Positions 42,977 through 49,968 of a stretch of 64,000 nucleotides of DNA are shown in pieces (position 1 is the stretch's first letter; each line of letters starts with the position of its first letter). The notes below the pieces were generated by a model that ran no database searches, was not told the origin of the DNA, and was given only the letters and a program-made list of their open reading frames with translations. Origin of the DNA: Acrocarpospora corrugata (lineage in GTDB: Bacteria > Actinomycetota > Actinomycetes > Streptosporangiales > Streptosporangiaceae); assembly GCF_009687845.1 (NCBI RefSeq), contig NZ_BLAD01000071.1, forward strand, positions 29,150-93,149, read 5' to 3'. The position numbers and the translations under genes were made by a program.

Positions 42977-43083
42977 GTAGGCCCAGCGGCCAACCACAGT
43001 CAACGACGGGCGTGGTATCGGGTGCGCATGCTGAATAAGTGTTCGTAAAGGCGTGGAGGGGGAGACGCTAGAGTTGCGGCATC

Positions 43084-43863
43084 ATGGCTGAGGAGTACGT
43101 TCAGTCGCTGGCCCGCGGCCTGGCGGTGATCCGCGCGTTCGACGCGACCACGCCCGAGCTGACGCTGAGCGACGTCGCCCGCAAGACCGACCTCACCCGC
43201 GCCGCGGCGCGCCGATTCCTGCTCACCCTCGTCGACCTCGGCTACGTCAGGACCGACGGCCGGCTGTTCTCGCTGTCGCCGCGCGTGCTCGAACTCGGGT
43301 ACGCGTACCTGTCCAGCCTGTCGCTGCCCGAGGTGGCGCTGCCGCACCTGGAACGGCTGGTCGCCGAGGTGCACGAGTCCGCCTCGGTGTCGGTGCTGGA
43401 CGACGGCGACGTGGTCTACGTGGCCCGGGTGCCGACCACCCGGATCATGCGGGTGACCATCGCGATCGGCACCAGGTTTCCGGCGCACTGCACCTCGATG
43501 GGCCGGGTCCTGCTGGCCGGGCTGCCCGCCGCCGACCTGGACGAGTTCCTGGAGCGGCACCGGCTGGAACGGCTCACCCAGCGCACAGTCACCTCGCCGG
43601 TCACGCTGCGCGGCGAACTCGACCGGGTCCGCGCCCAGGGCTGGGCGATGGTCGACCAGGAGCTGGAGGAGGGGCTGCGGTCGATCGCCGCGCCGATCCG
43701 GAACCGGGCCGGGCGGGCGGTGGCCGCCGTCAACCTGTCCTCGCACGCCAGCCGGACCACGCTGGAGTCGGCCCGCCGCGACCTGCTGCCGCCGCTGCTG
43801 GCCACCGCGGCCAGGATCGAGGCCGACCTGCACGCCGCCTCCAGCCGGGAAGCCACGCCCTGA
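43084..43863 (+). CDS. IclR-family transcriptional regulator
   Basis: 259 residues. The N-terminal winged helix is SLARGLAVIRAFDATTPELTLSDVARKTDLTRAAARRFLLTLVDLGYV. The C-terminal GAF-like effector domain includes ARVPTTRIMRVTIAIGTRFPAHCTSMGRVLLAGLP. The layout is that of the PcaR/PobR group that controls aromatic-acid catabolism. Its target here is probably the divergent ABC-binding protein and the gene itself, through the twin palindromes. It is followed 34 bp later by a LacI gene. Confidence 0.9.
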   Translation: MAEEYVQSLARGLAVIRAFDATTPELTLSDVARKTDLTRAAARRFLLTLVDLGYVRTDGRLFSLSPRVLELGYAYLSSLSLPEVALPHLERLVAEVHESASVSVLDDGDVVYVARVPTTRIMRVTIAIGTRFPAHCTSMGRVLLAGLPAADLDEFLERHRLERLTQRTVTSPVTLRGELDRVRAQGWAMVDQELEEGLRSIAAPIRNRAGRAVAAVNLSSHASRTTLESARRDLLPPLLATAARIEADLHAASSREATP

Positions 43864-43884
43864 CGTGTGACAACGCCGCTCGTT

Positions 43885-43890
43885 TACGAT
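43885..43890 (+). promoter_or_regulatory. Probable -10 box of a leaderless LacI gene
   Basis: TACGAT stands 6 bp before the GTG of the LacI gene, and TGACGT lies 18 bp further upstream, inside the IclR stop region. That spacing fits an actinobacterial promoter whose transcript begins at the start codon. Confidence 0.4.
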
Positions 43891-43896
43891 CGGGGG

Positions 43897-44916
43897 GTGG
43901 GACGCCCGACCATGAATGACGTGGCCGCAGCAGCGGGCGTCGCACTGAAGACGGTCTCGCGCGTGGTCAACGCCGAGCCGGGGGTGCACCCGGCCACCGC
44001 CGACCGGGTCAGAGCCGCCATCGACCGGCTCGGCTACCGCCGCAACGACAGCGCCAGAACGCTGCGCCGCGGCCGGACCGCCAGCATCGGCCTGGTCATC
44101 GAGGACGCCGCCGACCCCTTTTACTCCGGCCTCAGCCGCGCCGTCGAGGACGTGGCGCTGCGGCACGGGTTCCTGATGTTCACCGGCTCCTCCAGCGAGG
44201 ACCCGGCCAGGGAACGCGAGCTGGTGCTGGCCTTCTGCGCCCGCCGGGTGGACGGCCTGGTGATCGTCCCGGCCGGGGCCGACCACCAGTACCTCTCCCC
44301 CGAACTGGACGCGGGCGTCTCCGCCGTCTTCGCCGACCGCCCGTCCGGCTCGGGGCGGGACCTGGACACCGTGCTCTGCGACAACGCGGGCGGGGCCAGG
44401 ACCGGGGTGGCGCACCTGATCGCGCACGGCCACCGCCGGGTCGGGTTCATCGCCGACGCGCCGTCCATCTTCACCGCCACCCAGCGCTGGTACGGCTACC
44501 GCCAGGCCCTCACCAGGGCGGGCCTGCCCTACGATCCGGCGCTGGTCGCGATGGGCCCGCCGGAGCCCGCCCGGGTCCTGGCCGACGTGACGCGCCTGCT
44601 GAGGCTGGCCGAGCCGCCGACCGCGCTGTTCACCGGCAACAGCCGGACGACCGTGGCCACCCTGCGGGCGCTGCGGGCGCTGACCGACCCGGCTGAACTG
44701 GCCGCACCGGTCGCGCTGGTCGGGTTCGACGACTTCGAACTGGCCGACCTGCTGGGCATCACGGTGGTCTCGCAGCATCCGGCCGAACTCGGCCGGGCCG
44801 CCGCCGACCTGCTGTTCAGCCGCCTGTCCGGCAACAAGGAACCCGCCCAGCGCCGCGAACTGCCGACCCACCTGATCGTGCGCGGCTCCGGGGAAGGAAC
44901 GTTCCGGCTGTTCTAG
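43897..44916 (+). CDS. LacI-family transcriptional regulator
   Basis: 339 residues. GRPTMNDVAAAAGVALKTVSRVVNAEPGVHPATADRVRAAIDRLGYRRNDSARTLRRGRT is the LacI helix-turn-helix and hinge, followed by a full periplasmic-binding-like sensor domain. I chose the GTG at 43897 because VGRPTMNDV is the usual LacI start and a -10-like box sits just before it; a GTG at 43867 would add ten residues. Its target is not evident in the flanks; the next gene, an MFS exporter, is convergent. Confidence 0.88.
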   Translation: MGRPTMNDVAAAAGVALKTVSRVVNAEPGVHPATADRVRAAIDRLGYRRNDSARTLRRGRTASIGLVIEDAADPFYSGLSRAVEDVALRHGFLMFTGSSSEDPARERELVLAFCARRVDGLVIVPAGADHQYLSPELDAGVSAVFADRPSGSGRDLDTVLCDNAGGARTGVAHLIAHGHRRVGFIADAPSIFTATQRWYGYRQALTRAGLPYDPALVAMGPPEPARVLADVTRLLRLAEPPTALFTGNSRTTVATLRALRALTDPAELAAPVALVGFDDFELADLLGITVVSQHPAELGRAAADLLFSRLSGNKEPAQRRELPTHLIVRGSGEGTFRLF

Positions 44917-44994
44917 CGATACTCGCGCAGGTCCAGCGATACTCGCGCAGGTCCAGCGGAGTTTGCGCAGGTCTAGAGGTGCTTGCGCAGGGCG
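44915..44994. repeat. 20-bp tandem repeat, four copies
   Basis: AGCGATACTCGCGCAGGTCC occurs twice exactly (44915-44934, 44935-44954), followed by two drifted copies sharing GCGCAGG (44955-44974, 44975-44994). The series covers the end of the LacI gene and the last codons of the MFS gene, so it probably grew by slippage from the MFS 3' end. Confidence 0.85.
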
Positions 44995-46307
44995 ACCGCG
45001 GAGAGCAGCACGGCCACGCCGGCGAGGGCGATGGCCGGGGCGGGCCCGGCCAGTTCGGCCAAGCCGCCGACGAGCATGCCGCCCAGTGCCTGGCAGGTCA
45101 TCATCCCCGCGGTCATCAGGCCGAACGCCTGGCCGAGGTTGCCGGCGGGCACGGCGTCGACGAACCTGCGCTGCAACCCCAGGTTGTAGGCGAGCGCGCA
45201 CCCGGCCAGGAACGCCAGCCCGGCGGCGACCACGACGCCCGGCCGGGCGAGGAACCCGAGCAGCGGCAGGCCGAGGAGCACGACCAGCGGCAGGGTCAGC
45301 CGCTCGCGCAGGGCGGGCCGGGCGAACCGGCCGACCACGAACTCACCGACCCCCATCCCCGCGGCGGTCACGGCCAGCACGACCCCGGCCGCCGACGCCG
45401 TCCCCTGAGCGGTGAAGTACGGGATGAACACCGCCTCCGCACCCACCATGAACGTGATCGGCACCCACCCGGCCAGCAGCAGCCCACGGATCCGCCGGTC
45501 AGCGAGGAGCGCCCGGTTCACCCGCAGACTGGCACGAACCACCCCGTCTGCCCCGGGCTTCACTGAGCCCCCGGTCTCCCCAGCCGTCTCGGGCTCCCCA
45601 ACCGCTCCGGCCTCCAGTGACCCCCCGGCTTCCCCGGTCTCCCCAGCCGCCCCGGCCTCCAGCGAGCCCCCAGCTTCCCCAGCCACCCTGGCGGCCGTCG
45701 CGCGGGCGGGGCGGTCCCGTAGGCCCAGGCGGAGCACCAGTGCGCCCGCGCCGGACAGGATCGCGGTGAAGAGCAGTGCGTGGTTGGGCCCGACCAGGGC
45801 GAGCAGGCCGCCGCCGACCGCCATGCCGGCGATCTGGGCGCCGGCCGAGGTCATGGTGAAGATGGCGCGGCCGAGCACGAAGCCGTCCCCGGCCAGCACC
45901 TCGGGCAGGACGGCGTTGCGGGCCGCCGCGAAGATCGACACGGGCACGCTGGTGGCCAGGACCACCGCCAGCATCGCCCACACCCCCAGCCCGGCGAAGG
46001 CCAGCACCAGGCAGACGGCGACCCGCAGGAGCTCCCCCGCCACCATGACGGGCCGGGGTTTCAGCCGGTCGGCGAGGGAGAGCAGGAAGACTCCGCCGAC
46101 CGCGTGCGGCAGGAACCCGATCATGTACGCGGCGGCCGACAATCCGGGCGACCCGGTCTGCGCGTACACCAGGACGGACACGGCGAGCATCTTCACCGAG
46201 TCCCCGAGCACCATCAGCAGCTGACCTGCGAACAGCACCCGGAACTCGGCCACCAAGAACACTTCACGAAATGTCGCCCCACGCTCGGCGACGCCCTCCA
46301 CCACCAT
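44973..46307 (-). CDS. MFS transporter with a long repetitive central loop
   Basis: 444 residues with about 12 membrane helices and the order of the actinobacterial drug-exporter type (FREVFLVAEFRVLFAGQLLMVLGDSVKMLAVSVLVYAQTG). The cytoplasmic loop between helices 6 and 7 is unusually long and repeats GEAGGSLEAGA and GETGGS units. That low-complexity insert is not typical and looks like recent expansion. GGAGG 6 nt before the ATG at 46307 sets the start. It is divergent from an ArsR-like regulator across a region with two overlapping palindromes, so its expression is likely controlled by that regulator. Confidence 0.84.
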   Translation of the reverse strand: MVVEGVAERGATFREVFLVAEFRVLFAGQLLMVLGDSVKMLAVSVLVYAQTGSPGLSAAAYMIGFLPHAVGGVFLLSLADRLKPRPVMVAGELLRVAVCLVLAFAGLGVWAMLAVVLATSVPVSIFAAARNAVLPEVLAGDGFVLGRAIFTMTSAGAQIAGMAVGGGLLALVGPNHALLFTAILSGAGALVLRLGLRDRPARATAARVAGEAGGSLEAGAAGETGEAGGSLEAGAVGEPETAGETGGSVKPGADGVVRASLRVNRALLADRRIRGLLLAGWVPITFMVGAEAVFIPYFTAQGTASAAGVVLAVTAAGMGVGEFVVGRFARPALRERLTLPLVVLLGLPLLGFLARPGVVVAAGLAFLAGCALAYNLGLQRRFVDAVPAGNLGQAFGLMTAGMMTCQALGGMLVGGLAELAGPAPAIALAGVAVLLSAVALRKHL

Positions 46308-46356
46308 CACGCACCTCCGAGGGGAGATCCTCCGGACCCCCGCCCACCCCTGGCTA

Positions 46357-46377
46357 ATATTTCGGAAATATCCGAAA
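46357..46377. promoter_or_regulatory. Overlapping palindromes between MFS and ArsR-like genes
   Basis: ATATTTCGGAAATAT (46357-46371) is a perfect 15-bp palindrome. TTTCGGA and TCCGAAA (46360-46377) are perfect 7-bp arms around AATA. Both sit in the 80-bp gap between divergent starts, a normal ArsR-type operator location. Confidence 0.6.
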
Positions 46378-46388
46378 GGTAGAGGTTG

Positions 46389-47360
46389 ATGATCCGGATC
46401 GAGGTCAGCCCGCAGGACATCGCCGCCAGCCGGTTCGCGATCTCGCCGGTGGTGGAGACCATGCACGCGCTCTGGGTGGTGTCCGGGCAGCAGCCCTCCG
46501 GCGCGCTGCGGCCGTGGGCGGAGCGGGCGCGGGAGCCGTACCGGGCTCTGGTGGCGGCCCATCCCGAACTGAGCGCCCTGCGTGCGCTGATGCGCCACAA
46601 CGGATACAACGCGGACTTCGTGGCGCCCCCGCCCACCGGCGTGAACGTCCCGTTCGCGGTGGAGATCGAGCGGATCAGGGCGACCCCGCTCGCCCAGGCC
46701 CGCGCCGAGATCGCCCGCAACCTGGACGGCGTCCCCCGCCCAGCCGACGCGGTGATGGCCATCCTGGACAGCCCGGACGTGGTCGGCGCGCTCGCCGACG
46801 GGCTGGAACTGGCCTGGCGGGAGATCGTCGCGCCGGACTGGCCGAGATTCCACGCCATCCTCGAACGCGACGTCGTGCAGCGGGCCGGCCGGCTGGCCAC
46901 CTACGGCTGGGCGGCGGCGCTGGACGACCTCAACCCCAAGATCGCCTGGCGGGAGGACGCGATCGAGATCCGCCGGCGGGGCGAGCCAGAGCACTACCGG
47001 CTCAACGGCCGCGGCCTGCTGTTCCTGCCGAGCGCGTTCTCGCCCGCGGTGATCCCCTACCTGGAGGACTCCTGGCCCTACGCGGTGGTCTACCCGGCCA
47101 GAGGCACGGCGATCCCGGCGGCCCCGGCCACCCCGGCCGCGCTGACCCGGCTGATCGGCCGGTCCAGGGCGCGCCTGCTGCTGGAGCTGGCGATCCCGGC
47201 CACCACCTCCCAGCTGGCCGCCCGGCTCACCCTCAGCCTCGGCGCCACCGGCGACCACATCTCCGCGCTGCGCGCGGCCGGACTGATCACCGGCACCAGG
47301 ACCGGCCGCACGGTCCGCTACCACCGCACCCCGCTCGGGGACGCGCTGGTCAGCCCCTGA
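46389..47360 (+). CDS. ArsR-type winged-helix regulator with DUF5937-like N-terminus
   Basis: 323 residues. The first 220 match the DUF5937-like regulator type (RFAISPVVETMHALWVVSGQQPSGALRPWAERARE...). The last 80 form a winged helix: SRARLLLELAIPATTSQLAARLTLSLGATGDHISALRAAGLITGTRTGRTVRYHRT, as in ArsR/SmtB repressors. No metal-binding cysteines are seen. The probable target is the divergent MFS exporter through the palindromes, so this looks like an exporter-repressor pair responding to an unknown compound. I used the ATG at 46389; a TTG one codon earlier is equally positioned to the AGAGG. Confidence 0.82.
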   Translation: MIRIEVSPQDIAASRFAISPVVETMHALWVVSGQQPSGALRPWAERAREPYRALVAAHPELSALRALMRHNGYNADFVAPPPTGVNVPFAVEIERIRATPLAQARAEIARNLDGVPRPADAVMAILDSPDVVGALADGLELAWREIVAPDWPRFHAILERDVVQRAGRLATYGWAAALDDLNPKIAWREDAIEIRRRGEPEHYRLNGRGLLFLPSAFSPAVIPYLEDSWPYAVVYPARGTAIPAAPATPAALTRLIGRSRARLLLELAIPATTSQLAARLTLSLGATGDHISALRAAGLITGTRTGRTVRYHRTPLGDALVSP

Positions 47361-47396
47361 GCGTGACGCTCGGCAACTCGACGGCGATGGTCAGGC

Positions 47397-48677
47397 TCAC
47401 TGACCGCTGTTCTTGGCGGCGTCGGCGAGTGCCTCCTGGAGCTTGGCGACGTCCGGCTCCTGCTGGAACAGGCCGACCGCCTCGTTGATCGCGACCCGCC
47501 AGTCGTCGTTGGCGACCACGCCGTGCTGGATCGAACCGGCCAGCTTGCTGTTCGCCCACTCGGCCAGGTCCCACTCCAGATAGTCCTGGTACAGGGCCTT
47601 GTCGGCGTCCTTGCGGGCCGGGATGGAGCCCTTCAGCGGGTTGAACGCGTCCTGGCCCTCCTTGCTGGCCGCCACCTTGAGCCAGGCCACCGCGCCGTCC
47701 CGGTTCGGGGCGCCCTTGGGCAGCGTGAAGCTGTCCGACAGCCACATGAAGGTGCCGTCGGTGCCGGGCGCGGGGGCCCAGCCGAAGTCGGTCTTGGAGA
47801 CCTTGCCGAGGCCGCCGCCGGGCGGGTTGTGGAAGTAGCCGTAGGCCCAGTCGCCCATGATGTTGAAGGCGGCCTGCCCGTCCGCGACCTGCTTGGCGGC
47901 GGGCTGCCAGTCGGCCACGGGCTCGCCCGCGTACGACAGGATGGTCTGGAAGTCGGTCAGCGCCCGGGTCACGGCCGGGCTGGTCCAGTCGGCCTGGGCG
48001 CTCCACAGCCGGTTGTACGCCTCCGGTCCGAGCGAGCCGAGCAGCACGCTCTCCAGCAGGTGCACCACGGTCCACTGCGGGCCGATGGACAGCGGGATCT
48101 TCCCGGCCGCCTTGACCTTCTTCAGGTCGGCGACGAACGCGGGGATCGTCGCGGGCGCGCCGCTGACCCCGGCCTCCCGCAGCACCGCCGGGTTGAACCA
48201 GAGCATGTTGGACCGGTGGATGTTGACCGGCACCGAGTAGATCTTGCCCTGCACCGTGATCTGCTCGATCAGCTGCTCAGGGAAGACCTCCGCCAGCTTG
48301 AGCTCGTCGTAGAGGAAGTTCAGCGGCTCCAGTTTGCCCGCCTTGATGTAGCCCTGCAGCTCCGCTCCTGCGTGCCCCTGGAAGGTGTCCGGCGGCTGGT
48401 TGGCCTGGAGTTTGCTGGCGAGCAGCGCGCGGGCCTGGTCGCCGGAGCCGCCCGCGACGGCGGCGTCGACGAACTTCTGGCCGGGGTTGTCGCGCTCGAA
48501 GATGGCCCGCATCGCGTTCAGGCCGTCGGCCTCGCCAAGACCCGACCACCAGGAGTAGACCTCGACCTTGGCATCCGCCGTCTCACCGGTCTCCGCGCCC
48601 TCCCCGCTCGCGCACGCCGTAAGAGTCAGCAGCCCGGTTAAGGAAACCGCGACGGCCAGCAGCCACCGTCGTCTCAT
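47397..48677 (-). CDS. Extracellular sugar-binding lipoprotein (orphan ABC component)
   Basis: 426 residues. The lipobox LLTLTAC (C22) leads to a family-1 solute-binding domain with KVEVYSWWSGLGEADGLNAMRAIFERDNPGQKF, then FNPAVLREAGVSGAPATIPAFVADLKKVKAAG and AAFNIMGDWAYGYF, the pattern of oligosaccharide binding proteins. AAAGGA 8 nt before the ATG sets the start. The usual permease and ATPase genes are missing from this window, so it either works with a distant transporter or is a lone sensor. It is convergent with the ArsR-like gene. Confidence 0.87.
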   Translation of the reverse strand: MRRRWLLAVAVSLTGLLTLTACASGEGAETGETADAKVEVYSWWSGLGEADGLNAMRAIFERDNPGQKFVDAAVAGGSGDQARALLASKLQANQPPDTFQGHAGAELQGYIKAGKLEPLNFLYDELKLAEVFPEQLIEQITVQGKIYSVPVNIHRSNMLWFNPAVLREAGVSGAPATIPAFVADLKKVKAAGKIPLSIGPQWTVVHLLESVLLGSLGPEAYNRLWSAQADWTSPAVTRALTDFQTILSYAGEPVADWQPAAKQVADGQAAFNIMGDWAYGYFHNPPGGGLGKVSKTDFGWAPAPGTDGTFMWLSDSFTLPKGAPNRDGAVAWLKVAASKEGQDAFNPLKGSIPARKDADKALYQDYLEWDLAEWANSKLAGSIQHGVVANDDWRVAINEAVGLFQQEPDVAKLQEALADAAKNSGQ

Positions 48678-48742
48678 CGCAACATCCTTTCGGGGAGGTG
48701 AAGGGGTCTGATGAAGCCACCGTTCACGGTCCCGCGCCAAGG

Positions 48743-49552
48743 CTAGTGCGGATCACGCCCCGGAATATAGGGGTCACCTATTCGCCGAATGATCCGGCGG
48801 TCACGCTCGTCCAGCAGGGCGGTGACGGTGACCCCGAAATCGTGCAGGGTGCCGGGCAGTTCGACGGAGGGCAGACCGGGCCGGGCCACCACCAGCGCGC
48901 CCCGGCTGAAGGCGAGGCTGGCCAGCAGGGCGAGCTCGGCGCCTGGCCCCGCCGGCCAGGTGACCAGCACGACGTCCGAGCCGACCAGGCCGACCCCGGC
49001 GTCCAGGCGGCGCATCGCGGCCAGGAAGACCTCGTGGCTGAGCCGGTCCTCCTCGGTGATCAGGGCTTGTCCCTCGACCGGGCAGATCCGGGGCAGCGGA
49101 ACCGGTTCCAGGGCGAGCAGCGCGCCGAACTCGATCGTGTCCACGGCCGGGCCGAACGAGACGACCTGGCGGACCCGGGAGTGATCGGCGGCCTCGACCG
49201 CGGCCGGGGCCAGCTTCTGGGTGGTGAACAGCAGCCGGGCGTCCCAGCGCAGCAGCGCCGCCGCGTCGGCGGTGCAGAGCGGCAGGGCCGCGCCCCCGGC
49301 CGCGATCACCGTGTGCAGGGCGGTCAGCTGGGCGGCCACGCCGTCCACCAGCACGCCCGCCACCTGCCCGATCCTGGCCCCGCGCCGGACCAGGCCGGAG
49401 GCGGCCCCGGTCACCGTGCCGGCCAGCGCGCGGTAGCTGAGCACCGCGCCGTCGCCCAGATCGACCAGCGCCGGGCGATCCCCCCGCTCGTGCGCGCCGC
49501 CGAAGACGGCCTGGGTGACCGCGCCGCCCAGCGGATGAGTCGTCGACTCCAT
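48743..49552 (-). CDS. AMP-binding family protein, N-terminal lobe only
   Basis: 269 residues. It matches the first part of adenylating enzymes (LSYRALAGTVTGAASGLVRRGARIGQVAGVLVDGVAAQLTALHTVIAAGGAALPLC), but it lacks the ATP-binding T/S-rich loop and the C-terminal lobe. GSDVVLVTWPAGPGAELALLASLAFSRGALVV follows where those would begin. A normal enzyme has 500 to 600 residues, so this one probably does not adenylate anything; it could be a fragment or a repurposed subunit. The ATG at 49552 has only a weak ribosome binding site. It follows the sugar-binding protein's start by 65 bp on the same strand. Confidence 0.6.
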   Translation of the reverse strand: MESTTHPLGGAVTQAVFGGAHERGDRPALVDLGDGAVLSYRALAGTVTGAASGLVRRGARIGQVAGVLVDGVAAQLTALHTVIAAGGAALPLCTADAAALLRWDARLLFTTQKLAPAAVEAADHSRVRQVVSFGPAVDTIEFGALLALEPVPLPRICPVEGQALITEEDRLSHEVFLAAMRRLDAGVGLVGSDVVLVTWPAGPGAELALLASLAFSRGALVVARPGLPSVELPGTLHDFGVTVTALLDERDRRIIRRIGDPYIPGRDPH

Positions 49553-49968
49553 GGTCAGGACGTTACGGGCCGAAGGCCCGCCTGCGGATCCGCATATGTG
49601 TGTAGTCGCATGTGTAGTCCTTCCCCAAACACCATGAACGACGACGGGGCGGGCCCGGGTCCTGCGCGACCCGAGCCCGCGGCCGCGGGCCCCTCGGCCC
49701 CGGTCTCCACCCCTCCGAGGTGACCTGAACCGACTGGACGGAGCACGCGGCGTGTCCAGATGCCCCCTGCCGGACGGCTTTCGCGGAAGGCATCCGCCTG
49801 CGTACCGGCCCTGACTGCTTCCCTCCGGCCGGTGCCGGTGACGGCCGGGGATCCGGCCGTTCACATCCGCAAAATTAGGCCGCCAGGCCGGAGGTCACAT
49901 CCACACGAATGTCCACTGGACGGTGTATTCGCACCGGCTGATCATGTGTAGGCGGCGGAGGCGGGCGG
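49553..49968. other. Intergenic region with repeated ATGTGTAG elements
   Basis: Between the AMP-binding gene and the LuxR-STAND stop there is no gene. ATGTGTAG occurs at 49610-49617 (with TGTGTAG again just before) and at 49944-49951, and its inverse CTACACAT at 49969-49976. The last two pair into an 8-bp stem with a 17-nt loop that covers the LuxR stop codon, which could end its transcript. The GC palindrome GCCCGCGGCCGCGGGC sits near 49674. Nothing else is recognised. Confidence 0.5.
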
